Positions 1 to 10,612 are shown, counted from the stretch's first letter. The stretch is DNA of 64,000 nucleotides from Paramacrobiotus metropolitanus (GCF_019649055.1 NW_026570237.1:744001-808000), one strand, 5' to 3'. Program-made: numbers and translations. The notes: a model not told the origin generated them from the letters alone.

Positions 1-597
1 CTTGCACAGGTCCGACGGATCTGTAAGCAGTCGTCCGATCTGAACAAACCAGATCCGGACTTTATGAGCCGCATTTACATGGCCCTATCGGACCCTGTAA
101 AAGAATGGTACACTGGCCAAGCCAATCGAGAAGACGAAGACGGCTGGACAGTGGAAGAGTGGCTTCAGAAATTTGCCACTCGATATGGCGACGATAATCA
201 GCAGGCCACTGCCATAGGGGAAATCACACCCCGGTATTATCAGCAAGGGTCTGAAACCCCAGAGCAGTATTACGACGCCATGCTGACCCTCCAGACGCGC
301 GCCGGATTGGACGACACTATGACCCTTCACTTCTTGAAAGAGAATGTGAAAGAGCCAGAACTGCGCCGCGCTCTGGATATCCGGATACCGAAGTCACCGG
401 CAGAATTCCGGGACTACGTCCGGCAATACACTAGGGAAAGCCGGAGTACGAGGGAAAGGCTGGCCGCGGATACCCATTTATCCGATCGGCCACACAAACG
501 CCATCAGCCCAGGTCGTACCACAACAGCCGGCATTCTACCCTCCGCAAGCGACACAGGCCCAAATTGAGGCAACATACGCCGCCATCGCGGCCCTGA
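1..597 (+). pseudogene. gag: Gag capsid region, copy A (5' partial)
   Basis: The frame is open from base 1 and matches copy B gag (42805-43656) closely, for example in VKEWYTG, EEWLQKFA, LRRALDIRIPKSP and FRDY. This is the capsid-like retrotransposon Gag region, which would form the particle around the element RNA. The last 50 or so residues turn into an Arg/His/Ser-rich stretch that looks like out-of-frame reading. The Gly-rich continuation toward the zinc knuckle is in frame 3 from about base 600, so a frameshift lies between about 450 and 590. The true N-terminus is outside the window. The ATG at 64 is internal, because open sequence homologous to B precedes it. Confidence 0.75.
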
Positions 598-599
598 AC

Positions 600-1316
600 T
601 TGGCCTCTCCACAACGTGGGTCTACACCGCCCAACGGGGGTGGTGGCGGCTATGGCCAGGCCTGAAACCAGGGAAACTTCGGCTATGGCCAAGGCAACAG
701 CAGTGGAGGACCAAAAGGCAACTTCTCCAAAGGCCAAAACGCCAGCTTCAGCGGAAGCCAAGGCGGCTATGGAGGAAAAAACCGAAGCCAGGGGAGTGGC
801 AAGGGCCAAACCGGCCAACGCCAAACACTAACCCCCGAACAGGCCCGCAAACAGGAGGACATGTACATCGACCGAGTCGAGCACATGTTCGAACGATGGG
901 CCAAAGATGGGATCATCACTTGCAGTCACTGCCTGTGGGGAAACCACGCAACCGATGGCTGTGGCTACGCAAACAGGCCATACGGCGGAAATCCAAACCG
1001 AAAGTGGTACTTGGATTGGCGGAGCCGTTACACAAAGGGCTACCCTACCGGGTCAGCAAACCCCAATCGCTTTGGCTTGGTGCCACCCAAACAACCCAGA
1101 CCACAACGTGGTAGTGGGGAGAATGGCAGCCGAAAGCCGTTTACCGGCTCAGGAAGCGGGTCTGGTGGCGGCAACCGCCAGAATGGTCCAAAACAGGGAT
1201 ACCAAACGCCAGCCAATGAAAGGCCAGCGCTACCACCCATACCGGACCAGCTGGTGAAGCCAAATGGCAACGGCGGCGGCCCTAACCGGGCCAGCCCAAC
1301 CGCGGGAAACGCTTAA
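600..1316 (+). pseudogene. gag: Gag nucleocapsid region with CCHC zinc knuckle, copy A
   Basis: Read in frame 3, a Gly/Asn/Gln/Tyr-rich linker runs through an in-frame TGA (663-665) into a segment that is open from 861. That segment has a perfect CX2CX4HX4C knuckle (Cys21, Cys24, His29, Cys34 counted from the ATG at 861), the usual RNA-binding nucleocapsid module. A basic Gly/Ser/Asn/Pro-rich tail follows. The same glycine-rich linker and knuckle occur in copy C (57581-57840, minus), where the last Cys codon is a TGA. Copy B has lost this region by deletion. The TGA at 663 and the upstream frameshift suggest decay rather than programmed recoding. Confidence 0.72.
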
Positions 1317-1405
1317 GGTCGGGGAGTATCGGCAACTCACCCGACCTAAGACCAGAACCAAAACCGCCGGATAAAGATAACCACCCTGTACAGTTACTAA
1401 CCCAC

Positions 1406-3259
1406 ATGGATCCCAAATCGATGGCTCAACAGCCTACCGGCGGATCCAGGTTTAGCGCCAAACCAGCGACTAAGCCATTTGGTTCTAGAAGTGATGCCAG
1501 ACCGACAGTCGTCCAGCTGGCGACCAAGTCGTTTTTCGGAGCCTCAATTAACCCTAAGGCCAACCGATCACCGAAATTCGGAGCCTCACCTAACGCTAAG
1601 GCCAACAGATCACGTGGCAAAGCGAGACGTCGCACCACGAATATGACGTACCCGCAATCGGCGTCAGACACATCCTCCGACAGCGCACCGGAAGGATGGT
1701 CCGTAGAAAATACGGACAGTGAGGTTGATCCACTAGAAGAGTGGACAGCCGAACCTCTTGAGGCGTCTACTCCTTGGATCTGTGAGCTCCAGAACCGTGG
1801 ACGATCCCTCGGCACCACACCAACGGTGCGAACTATAAACAGCTCGAAGACCTTCCTAAACACCAAAAACATGTTTTCAACCCTACGGGTAGTGGAAACA
1901 TCACCACAGGAAGAGTCTGACGAACAGGAGCTTTCAGCACCCCAGTACGCCCCTGACGATCCAGGACCAGTGTCGCTAATCCTCATTGTACCGGTGATGC
2001 GGGAAGTGACAGTTGGTCTCCACGAAAACCGCAAACCGAAAACCGTCAGAGCATGGACACACAAAGTCCAAATCGGACCAGTCCACACGCTCGCTATGCT
2101 GGATACTGGAGCGGAGATATCCCTCATCAGCCAGCAGTTTTGCACCGCCAATGGCATCAAAATAGAGCCATTAGGACGGAACACCAAAATCCTTGGTGTT
2201 GGCGGACAAACCGCCTTTGTGGTCTCCCACTGCTGCACCGTACCTGTGACATTGCAGGGATATAAGAGCCATCACACGTTCTTCGTCCAACCGACGTTAA
2301 CGGAGGTGCACGTATTACTTGGATGTGACTATCTCCACTCCAAGTTTACCTTCATCCTCAAGCCAAACGAAGAAATCGTTTGGGACGCGGTAAAGTCTAT
2401 CCCGATACCAGAGGCACCGGGACCCGACGATGAAGTGAGAGTCAATCGGCTTGATCACCCAAAAGGTTCTCCTTCTACCTGCTGGGAATGCCTGGACACC
2501 ATTGAAAGCCTCATATGGGAGCTGCGCGTCCACAATGCAATCAAGCGTTACATGACCCAATTCCGTGCAGGCATACTCAAGCCAAATCACGGGATAGTAA
2601 AGACTATACCGATACCAGAGGCACAGGGCCAACGGCCGGTGCCTGACAGAGAAATCAAGGAGAAATTGGTCCAGCGCTACAAAACTTGGTTTACGGGAGT
2701 CAGAAATTTCCTGGAATACCGCGCTAACCAACTCCTAGCCCTAGAAGAGGGCTGGCTTGAAGAAAAAGGCGAACCACTAACGTGGCCGCAGATAGCCGCA
2801 CAATATGGACCATTCGCCCAAGAACTGGACGACTTGGTCCAAGAAGGAGTTTTATGGGAGGACGAACGTCTAGCCCTTTGGTGGGAATATAAAGAGTACC
2901 ACATGGAAATGCCGAACGCACTCAAAAAAATGTGCACGGATCTCTTCGATGACATCATAGCACTTCGAAGAAAATTGGCCGAACATCCAGGCGTAACCGC
3001 CACCATATGGCCAAAGTATGACCTGAGCCTGACTAACGTCAGGACCATACCGGAATTATTGCCAGAAGCTGCACCGCACATAGCGACAAGAGTGTGCTCC
3101 AATGATGGCCCACACCCAGAACAGGGAGGCCATCGAAGGGACACCAGCCAGAACGAGCAGGACCCTTCGTCAGAGGAAGTCCAGTTGACTTGTCCTCTAT
3201 GTGGAGACGGCGTTGAAGCGGTAATACGGGCCATACAAACCCGTTCTGCTCAATGGTAG
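1406..3259 (+). CDS. pro: Retroviral-type aspartic protease and long Pol linker, copy A
   Basis: The 617-residue open frame has three parts. The first 200 or so residues are Ser/Lys/Pro-rich. The aspartic protease follows, with its active site in LDTGAE (Asp233-Gly235) and a downstream ILGVGG stretch and LLGCDYL. The last 270 residues form a linker with Trp/Glu-rich helical segments. The linker ends with a CPLC pair (Cys596, Cys599) followed by VIRAIQT, and copy C has CIIC...VIRAIKT at the same place. Protease cleaves the Gag-Pol polyprotein. It is in frame 2, whereas the knuckle is in frame 3 and RT in frame 0, so expression would need frameshifting or these frames mark indels. In copy B this whole region is deleted. 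Confidence 0.8.
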   Translation: MDPKSMAQQPTGGSRFSAKPATKPFGSRSDARPTVVQLATKSFFGASINPKANRSPKFGASPNAKANRSRGKARRRTTNMTYPQSASDTSSDSAPEGWSVENTDSEVDPLEEWTAEPLEASTPWICELQNRGRSLGTTPTVRTINSSKTFLNTKNMFSTLRVVETSPQEESDEQELSAPQYAPDDPGPVSLILIVPVMREVTVGLHENRKPKTVRAWTHKVQIGPVHTLAMLDTGAEISLISQQFCTANGIKIEPLGRNTKILGVGGQTAFVVSHCCTVPVTLQGYKSHHTFFVQPTLTEVHVLLGCDYLHSKFTFILKPNEEIVWDAVKSIPIPEAPGPDDEVRVNRLDHPKGSPSTCWECLDTIESLIWELRVHNAIKRYMTQFRAGILKPNHGIVKTIPIPEAQGQRPVPDREIKEKLVQRYKTWFTGVRNFLEYRANQLLALEEGWLEEKGEPLTWPQIAAQYGPFAQELDDLVQEGVLWEDERLALWWEYKEYHMEMPNALKKMCTDLFDDIIALRRKLAEHPGVTATIWPKYDLSLTNVRTIPELLPEAAPHIATRVCSNDGPHPEQGGHRRDTSQNEQDPSSEEVQLTCPLCGDGVEAVIRAIQTRSAQW

Positions 3260-3512
3260 ACAGGAGGCCGACCAGCCTCACCACTCCCTAACAGGAACCG
3301 TCCAACCACTTTGGCGGAACCGGACGAACCTGAGAAGCAAGAAATCGCAACCGGAACGCCAGAGATCCAAGAAACGGATCTTACAACCGAACCGGCACCA
3401 ACAGTGGCCGGCGGCGCGCCAACCTCTACCGAGGACAAAGGCAAGCCAAAACCCGAGCAGGACGACAAACCCGAGTCTACTGATTCGGACGTCCATACTC
3501 CTAAGCTCAAGT

Positions 3513-5057
3513 GACTCACCGGGCACTGACTCTGATAACCAATCATCGGAGGAGTCAAGTGATGACGAAGAGGACACAGAAATTCTCCAACTACGAGCCG
3601 AGACACCGGTAATCCGCAAACTGCGGACCGAACGTCCAATAGACGGTCTTAAGGAAGAGAGAGAAGTTGTCTTCGTTTATCAGCGGTACACTCTACCAGC
3701 TTATTCGACTTGCTGGATTAAGGTCCGGTCCTATCGGACTGTGGACCCGGGACGGCCAATCCACTTTAAATCGCTGAGACGACCACACCGCTTGGTCATA
3801 CCGATCGAAGCGGAGGTCCAAACTCGAAACAGCGAACACGCGTGGATCCAGATCCAAAATAGGTCCCGACGCGACCAAATCCTCCACAAAGGTGCAAAAG
3901 TTGGCCATATGTACTACAGTGACATATACGAGCCAGACATCAAGGAGGACAATGTAGATTGGTCCATTCCCAATGCCGACGCCTTACCATGGCCAAAAGC
4001 GGCGGGGAATAACCCAAACCGGTACCGCACCATTAATGACCATGCTATGGTCCGGGCAACGGTAAAAGTGGAACTCCTACCGGAGTCCATCACCCCGGTC
4101 CAAGTCTGTATTGACTTTCCTGTCGACCCTAGACAGAAACTTATGTACCTCGGAAGCCAGGACACCAAACGGAGCCTGGCCATGCTCGACGGACCAGTCC
4201 AGCATGATGGCAATAGTTTCACCATACTTGTGTCAAACTACTCCAAAGAGCCCCATATACTCCGGAAGGGAGTTAACATGGGCCAAGTGGAGCCATACGA
4301 GGAAATCTCGGACGAAGAATACGCCAAGATCAACTCCCTCCAAACCGGAGAGGAAGATCCTGAAGTGGAACGCAAAATCCGCGCCCACATCGCCAATGCA
4401 CATTTTGGCGACCACCTGACCGAGGAGGAGACCGCTCTACTCCGTCAGGACTTATGGGAACTCCGGGCCATATTCCCGACGCCCAAAAAGCCTTACGGCG
4501 ACGTCAAAGGAGTGACCCACGTCATAGAAGTTGGCGACGCTGCACCGATTAAAATGAACCCAACCCGAACGAGTGGGAAGGGACGAGAGTTCATCAATAA
4601 GCACGTCCAGGAAATGCTGGACCAAAGCGTAATTGAACCGTCCATGGCAGCGTGCAGTTTCCCAATGGCCCTCGCCTTGAAGAAAAACTGCGACGGGACC
4701 ATGAGCACCCGGTTCCGCATAAATTACATAAAGCTGAACTCGGTGACCAAAAAGAACAATTACCCATTGCCCAATCCAGATAAACTTCTGGACCAGTGTG
4801 CAAGAAACGCCTATTACGGCAAGGTAGATTGTCAGTCCGGATTTTGGCAAATCCCAATGGACCCAACGTCCATGGACTGTACTAGCTTCATTACTCCAGA
4901 AGGAATGTACCGGTCCGAACAAATGCCGTTTGGCGTCTACAATGGTCCAGCCACTTTCCAAATGACAATGGACAAAATCATAACGCCGGCTCGCAAGCAA
5001 GGCGGCGTCTTGGCATGCTTCGATGACGTAATTTTCTTCGGCAAAACCTTCACATAA
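3513..5057 (+). CDS. pol: Pol N-terminal linker and reverse transcriptase, copy A
   Basis: The frame is open from about 3513 and begins in an acidic Ser-rich stretch shared with copy B. It then runs through a linker of about 300 residues into RT. RT motifs: a catalytic Asp in KVDCQSGFWQI (codon 4827-4829), QMPFGVYNGPATFQ, and the polymerase box ACFDDVIFF (Asp codons 5022-5024 and 5025-5027). FxDD replaces the usual Y[ILV]DD. A TAA at 5055-5057 ends the frame inside the RT connection region, and the same frame resumes immediately after it with RNase H and integrase. Copy B has a TAA at the equivalent codon. Bases 4691-5157 are nearly identical to B while the flanks are not. Confidence 0.85.
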   Translation, partial: DSPGTDSDNQSSEESSDDEEDTEILQLRAETPVIRKLRTERPIDGLKEEREVVFVYQRYTLPAYSTCWIKVRSYRTVDPGRPIHFKSLRRPHRLVIPIEAEVQTRNSEHAWIQIQNRSRRDQILHKGAKVGHMYYSDIYEPDIKEDNVDWSIPNADALPWPKAAGNNPNRYRTINDHAMVRATVKVELLPESITPVQVCIDFPVDPRQKLMYLGSQDTKRSLAMLDGPVQHDGNSFTILVSNYSKEPHILRKGVNMGQVEPYEEISDEEYAKINSLQTGEEDPEVERKIRAHIANAHFGDHLTEEETALLRQDLWELRAIFPTPKKPYGDVKGVTHVIEVGDAAPIKMNPTRTSGKGREFINKHVQEMLDQSVIEPSMAACSFPMALALKKNCDGTMSTRFRINYIKLNSVTKKNNYPLPNPDKLLDQCARNAYYGKVDCQSGFWQIPMDPTSMDCTSFITPEGMYRSEQMPFGVYNGPATFQMTMDKIITPARKQGGVLACFDDVIFFGKTFT

Positions 5058-8000
5058 TTCAGGAAACAGTTCGGAAATACGCTTATCTGCCTCCGAGTTG
5101 CCAGGTTCACGATAAAACCGTCGAAATGCGAATTTGGAATGGAAAAACTCCAATTCCTCGGACACATCCTCAGCAAGGACGGTGTCCATACTGATCCCGA
5201 GAAGGTAGCGGCCATCGCCGAGAAACTACCGCCCAAGACCGAGCGACAACTTCGCTCGTTTCTTGGACTCGCTAACTACTACCGGAAGTTCATCCAGGGC
5301 TACGCCCAGAAGACTTTCAAGATGTATGAAATCCTGCGGAAGGAAAGTTCAGTCAAGAACGACTGGACTGACGCCCACACCGCTGAGTTTAATGAAATCA
5401 AAAAGGTTTTGACGGAAGCCCCTATACTGGGCAAATTCGATGCGACTAAGCAGACCACCATCGAATGTGATGCAAGTGGCGCTGGCATCGGAGCCATACT
5501 CAGTCAGGACTCGAGGCCAATTGCCTACGCAAGTCGTGTCCTACATGGAGCTGAAAAAAACTACGGCGTGACCGAATGGGAATGCTTAGCCGTAGTGTGG
5601 GCCGTCCAAAAGTTTACGCACTACATCGACCACGGACCATTCACCGTAAGGACGGACCACAGAGCCCTAACTAATCTGCTCAGATGCAAGTCTAACCGGC
5701 CCGGCATCAATCCTCGTCTTACTCGATGGGCCCTCCCCTTACAGGGACGGGACATCACCACCGAGTACAAGCCAGGCACATTCTGTGACAATGCTGACGC
5801 ATTGTCCAGATGGCCACTCGAACGGGACGACGACAAAGGCCCACACGAAGAGTTGAACCAAGTCCCTAACTTCGAGGATTATAAAGACGAGATCCCAGCA
5901 CGCATCATAAAGGTGCGCAGGCTGCAAGTCACGGACGAGGACCCCGCAAATGAATGGGATAAGCCTCTCCTTCCTGATTGTAACGCAATCAGTGACTGGA
6001 ATGAATTCAGCACGGCGGACATACGGGTCATCAATGTACCGGCATCCACACCGGGAGAGCCAGAGCCCGAAGTCCCACCGTGTCCAGAAAAAGTTACGGA
6101 CCGCACCGCGCAAGAACTGCGACGGATGCAACACCGCGATCCAACTCTGGCCAAGAAAATCCACGAGTTGGAATATCAAAGCGAAATGGATAAAAGGTCC
6201 AAATTACCCGAACATTACCAGATGGACAAAGGTGTGCTCTACCGACTCACCGAAATCAATGCGAAACTCGAAAGGAGGTTTGTTGTCCCTCTGTTTATGC
6301 GGAAAAACATTATCCAGTCCCTTCATGATGGAAAAACAGGGAACCATTTTGGATACCGCAAAACCATCGAAGCAGCCAAACTCCGGTACTACTGGGAACG
6401 AATGAGCTGCGACATACACGACTACATCGACCGATGCCAGACGTGTATTTTCGGCAAAGTACCGCGGCGAGCTACCTACGGTAAGCTGCAGCCGACCGAA
6501 GCTGTTGCGCCTTGGTACCGCGCCTTTGCTGACTTTAAAGGACCTTTACCGGTAACCCAAACAAAGAAATACCGGTACATCGCCGTGGTGGTCGACCAAA
6601 TGACGAAGTTCACCATAGCCCGGCCGATCAAGACAAACTCGGCCAAGGAATTTGAGAAGTTCTTTGTCGAAGAAGTCGTACTAAAGTATGGCATGCCACA
6701 TACAATGCACTCCGACCGGGGCACGCATTTCACGGCAAAATCTTTTGCCAAAGTGGCGAAATTCTTCGGCATCGAGCAGACCTTAGGATCCTCTTATCAC
6801 CCAGAGGGCCAAGGCCAAGTCGAACGCCAGATGCAAACGATCTGGGACGGAATTCGAAACTTTGGCTACGCCGGCGACGAACATCGTTGGCACCGGGCCC
6901 TACCGTACGTGATCTCCGGCATGAACCGTGCCGTTCACGCGACCACTGGATTCTCGCCTTGCCACATGCTGTTTGGACGAGAAATGACCATACCGCAAGA
7001 CGTCCTCGCTGGGACCAACGTCCCAGAAACCTTTACGACTAACGAACGTTATGTCCAGAGGATGCAGGAGCGCCTGAACCGGGCGCATGAAATTGCCAAA
7101 ACGCAGATCGAAGAAGGGTTCCTGCGGGATACGGCTATCTATAACAAGAAGAAGTCGCAGGCCGAGTTCAAAAAACGGGACTTGGTCCCCCTAAAGAACT
7201 TGGTGGACGACCCGACCAATCCAAACAAGTTCGAAGGCGTCTACATTGTCATCGGCATACCTAAGCCGAACACTTATTGGATCCAAGAGCGGGACACCGG
7301 TGTGGAACACACCGTATGTGTCGATCGCCTAAAGCCATACCTTAATCCGGACGGCCCCACCCGCAGAATAACTCGCTCAACTAAGAAAAAGGGCGGCGAC
7401 GCCGAACCGGAAAGTACAGAGTCAGGAAGGTGCACCAACAAGACAGAGCCGGACAAAAGCAAAGATGCGGCTTCTCCTCCCGAAACCAAACTGGAGGAGC
7501 TGCTGAGGAAGCAGAAGCCCGGAAAGGGCCCGTCCAAGAATCTTGTGGCGGAGCAGCAAAAGACTTTGCAAATCCCAGGCTATGGCCCACCTTACCTAAA
7601 GACCTCGGACTCAGCAACAACAGTGAAGCGTGGCCCAGGCCGACCTCGAAAGGCCAAACCGGATTTCGAGACACCGGCGCTGACCAAGCTTCAAAACCAG
7701 CCATTAGCAGTCATTGATCCAACTTTGGCCCCGGCGGAACCGGAAAATGGGACATCCGTCACGGACAAGCCCGCGGCGCCAGAAGAGCCAAAAGTAGCCC
7801 CGGCGCCCAAGGATAAGCCCAAAAGACCAAAGACGCCCAAGAAGCCTAAGGCAACCCTTACGGCCCAGCAAGTCCTTGAAGAGGACGTAGTTGCTGAAGA
7901 TGAGACGGATAAAGACTTGCTCACTCGTATAACCACGGGACGAGAAAAATCAGAGAGAGTCATAAAGGGAAAAAAGCAGAAGTCCAATACGCACCCACCG

Positions 8001-8078
8001 GGCGTATCGGACAAGTCCAGTACAGTCCCACCGGATGTACTGGACAAGACGGTTGATAAGGCTGGACAAAATATTTAG
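5058..8078 (+). CDS. pol: RT C-terminus, RNase H and integrase, copy A
   Basis: This continues the RT frame without an indel. Order: RT thumb and connection (LGHILSKDGVHTDP, FLGLANYYRKF); Ty3-type RNase H (IECDASGAGIGA with Asp at 5469-5471, then VTEWECLAVVWAVQ and FTVRTDHRALTNLL); the integrase HHCC zinc domain (HDGKTGNH then CQTC); and the DDE core (ADFKGPL, SDRGTHF, PEGQGQVERQ). A Lys/Pro/Thr-rich tail rich in PKRPKTPKKPK-like stretches ends the protein. There is no recognisable chromodomain. About 1000 residues are open without a stop, so this is the best-preserved part of the element. Integrase inserts the cDNA into host chromosomes. It is followed by a spacer and then ORF3. Confidence 0.9.
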   Translation, partial: FRKQFGNTLICLRVARFTIKPSKCEFGMEKLQFLGHILSKDGVHTDPEKVAAIAEKLPPKTERQLRSFLGLANYYRKFIQGYAQKTFKMYEILRKESSVKNDWTDAHTAEFNEIKKVLTEAPILGKFDATKQTTIECDASGAGIGAILSQDSRPIAYASRVLHGAEKNYGVTEWECLAVVWAVQKFTHYIDHGPFTVRTDHRALTNLLRCKSNRPGINPRLTRWALPLQGRDITTEYKPGTFCDNADALSRWPLERDDDKGPHEELNQVPNFEDYKDEIPARIIKVRRLQVTDEDPANEWDKPLLPDCNAISDWNEFSTADIRVINVPASTPGEPEPEVPPCPEKVTDRTAQELRRMQHRDPTLAKKIHELEYQSEMDKRSKLPEHYQMDKGVLYRLTEINAKLERRFVVPLFMRKNIIQSLHDGKTGNHFGYRKTIEAAKLRYYWERMSCDIHDYIDRCQTCIFGKVPRRATYGKLQPTEAVAPWYRAFADFKGPLPVTQTKKYRYIAVVVDQMTKFTIARPIKTNSAKEFEKFFVEEVVLKYGMPHTMHSDRGTHFTAKSFAKVAKFFGIEQTLGSSYHPEGQGQVERQMQTIWDGIRNFGYAGDEHRWHRALPYVISGMNRAVHATTGFSPCHMLFGREMTIPQDVLAGTNVPETFTTNERYVQRMQERLNRAHEIAKTQIEEGFLRDTAIYNKKKSQAEFKKRDLVPLKNLVDDPTNPNKFEGVYIVIGIPKPNTYWIQERDTGVEHTVCVDRLKPYLNPDGPTRRITRSTKKKGGDAEPESTESGRCTNKTEPDKSKDAASPPETKLEELLRKQKPGKGPSKNLVAEQQKTLQIPGYGPPYLKTSDSATTVKRGPGRPRKAKPDFETPALTKLQNQPLAVIDPTLAPAEPENGTSVTDKPAAPEEPKVAPAPKDKPKRPKTPKKPKATLTAQQVLEEDVVAEDETDKDLLTRITTGREKSERVIKGKKQKSNTHPPGVSDKSSTVPPDVLDKTVDKAGQNI

Positions 8079-8158
8079 CGTCATTCTGAAATAGCTAAAT
8101 AGCTTTAAAATAATATCCGACATGGTAGACTTAGAATTAGTCTGGCTGAGGATTTTTG

Positions 8159-8395
8159 CAAGCCGTAGCCGATGCCAAGCCGGCTGCTTAGGCCGGCTGG
8201 GAGCTCCAGCCGCGATAAGTTAGCCGGCTAAGGCTAAAAATGGCAGCGGCCGGCCGAGAGCCGGCTAAGTCGCGGCTTAGCCGGCGACTGGCCAGCCGGC
8301 TGGGAGTTCCAGCCGCGATGAGTTAGCCGGCTAAGGATTTCAGCCGGCCGTCAGCCGAAAAGTCAGCCGTTTAGCCGGCCGTTGCCATCTCTAAA
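8159..8395 (+). repeat. GC-rich palindromic block between pol and ORF3, copy A only
   Basis: Many copies of GCCGGCTAAG, GCCGGC and their complements make this block highly self-complementary. Two near-identical 43-base direct repeats begin around 8184 and 8294 (AGCCGGCTGGGAG.TCCAGCC...). Copy B has only a short AT-rich spacer here, with plain CTAACCTTAA-like sequence, so the block is an insertion or expansion specific to A. It could be a small foldback element or a strong RNA structure. No coding potential is seen. Confidence 0.7.
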
Positions 8396-8566
8396 CTAAC
8401 CTAAATTGACTAACCTAAATCTAAATTACCAGTAGCTTAGAAGTAGCTTAACTTGGTCCGATATCTGACATGATAGCTTAGACGTAGCTAGCCGTACATT
8501 GAACTAACCAAGTAGGTAGGAGTCTAACACCGCGTGATTCGTCTCGTGACAGCGCCTCATTTAACA

Positions 8567-10612
8567 ATGGAAGGACGCCGACGCACCGATCGCTCTGATG
8601 ACTCCCACCGCAGTAACCGTACACACCCATATTCACGACCGGAATGCCGGTCGGGCGGATCTTCCGCTCGGTCGTCTAACCGGCCTCCGAGTGTACAGGT
8701 ACCTAACATTAGGGCCATTCTAACCGCCGAGCAGTTGGCTACTATGTCAGTCGGCCCCAGTTCACGGGCCGACACACCGCTACCGCGTTCCCAGCCTCTG
8801 CCACCTCGAGCCATTCCGCCACAACTTTGGCCGCCAGGGACATTCTCTGACCATACTGGACTCTTGGTGAATGCAGCAGTAGCTGGTAGCCAGCCAAGCT
8901 CAACGTCGAACCAAACGGTCCGACATTACCCCCACGGCCGCACCGGCCCTCCTCAACGAATCCTCCTCCTACCGACCACTTCGGCAAATTAGCCGGTCTT
9001 TACAACCGCGGCAGTCGGGCCAACGGTCACGACTACGCCGGTCCATACTGGACCGCGACCACAGTTTACCCCGCCGCCATATGACAACTCACACTATGGA
9101 TATCCACCGTATCCTGCGCCTGGACCTTCAAACCAGCCGCAGCCGGACACAAACCCATGGCGATACCCACCACCGTGGATGTATCCGCCTGGACCTTATG
9201 GATATCCACCGCCTTACGGCGGATATGGAGCATACGGCCAGCCGCCGTATAGCCCACCTTCAGCGGCACAACCTGACCCTACGGGCCAGGTGCCGTCTGA
9301 TTCATCCATTGAGCCTCCACGAGCGGGACCGGAAGCGTACCGAACTGCAGCGCCGTCGGAAACCCAGCCAAGCACATCACGGCCCGACGGGTTACGTGAT
9401 TACCCATTACGGGTATTCGTGGACGGACGACTCACCGTGTACAACCGGCCAGAAGAGGTTCCACCGGAATTGGCGGCCCAACTTGGCCTGGCCGAACCGG
9501 AACCGGCGACAAGGCCAGCACTGAATTCAGTGTTAGCCAGGCGTGAGCAGACTGTCCCACCGACAGAACCTGTGTCTTCGCCAGAACCAGAAGATGAAGA
9601 AGATGAAGGGGACGTTCAATGGGACCCAACAACCCCACCAATGAGAATTGAATCCCCTACCGAACCTCTGGCTGACGGCCGGACTCCACTCTACCAACTT
9701 CAGGACAACCTGAAGGAGGTAGAGAACGCCATCCGAGAACTGGAGGTCATGATTCGAGAGTTAGACAGGCGAAACCCTCACTACCGTGAGTTGGCCCAGC
9801 GCATCGTCCTCGATCAAGACGAATTCCGGCGCCTCGCATACGAACTTAGCGAGGAAATCGCGACCCGCCAGGCTTAAAATGAGATTTTCCCATTGCATGA
9901 CCAAACCGGTCAGGCATTGCTGGCGGCATCTCGCAGGCTGAGGGATCAGCTGGAACAGCATCGGACGGAAAGACAGCTGACCGAAGGATCCGTAGCACTA
10001 ACACGTCCGCCACCAGCACCATCAGCACCGCCTCCTCCATTGAACCGAACAGTCGTAGTTACCGCTACGACAGGGAAATCTTCCGCGCCACCAGCGGCCC
10101 AGCCTACGTCTAACGACGAGGCAATACTGAGGGCCACTGGCTTGGAAACGCGAGAACTGGCATCTTCTCCGTACGACTTGAGGGCTTACCCAGACATACC
10201 GCCCCTGGAACGCGAACTCCACGCAGCGGAACTCCTGGAAGAGAAATTCCGCAAGGCCATCAGTGGCCTAAAAGGCGTGGACATCGCCACTCTACGGAGA
10301 AAAGTCGCGTTGGGCTTAGAATTCCAACGGGTCCTGGAATACATAACCAGGATTCGACGGGCCATGCTGCGGTTCATGGATAAGCCATTAAACACGGCTA
10401 ATTACGCGCCAGCACTGCGCGATTTCCGTAACCGGCAGTACCAGCTTGGCCTGATAGAGGAAGCACTTAGGCGCGTGTTGCCCAAACCTCGACCGGGGCA
10501 GCCAACACGCGTCGGACAAACTGGACTTCTCACGCCTACACAGGACTCAACAACGCCAACCGGCGCAAGAGTTGAGACAACGCTTCCTCAGAATCATGCG
10601 GATCTCGGCTGA
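8567..10612 (+). pseudogene. ORF3 part 1: Pro/Tyr-rich N-terminus and coiled coil, copy A
   Basis: I do not recognise this protein. The start is ATG 8567 (MEGRRRTDRSDD), and copy B has the equivalent ATG at 47867. Order: Arg/Ser-rich head; a short helix-like VQVPNIRAILTAEQLA; a Tyr/Pro/Gly repeat zone with YGYPPYP and YGYPPPYGGYG; the block DYPLRVFVDGRLTVYNRPEE; a charged coiled coil (about 9680-9870); a Pro-rich linker; and a helical domain around RRKVALGLEFQRVLEYI. TAG at 8990 and TAA at 9875 interrupt one frame, and both sit where B has Gln (CAG). The frame shifts near 10563. No signal peptide or membrane segment is seen, so it is not an obvious Env. A structural or RNA-binding role is possible but unproven. 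Confidence 0.65.

Noticed and set aside
8080-8566. 3' LTR of copy A ending before ORF3
   Set aside because: The equivalent spacer in B is short and lacks any LTR-like repeat, and ORF3 follows integrase in A, B and C alike.
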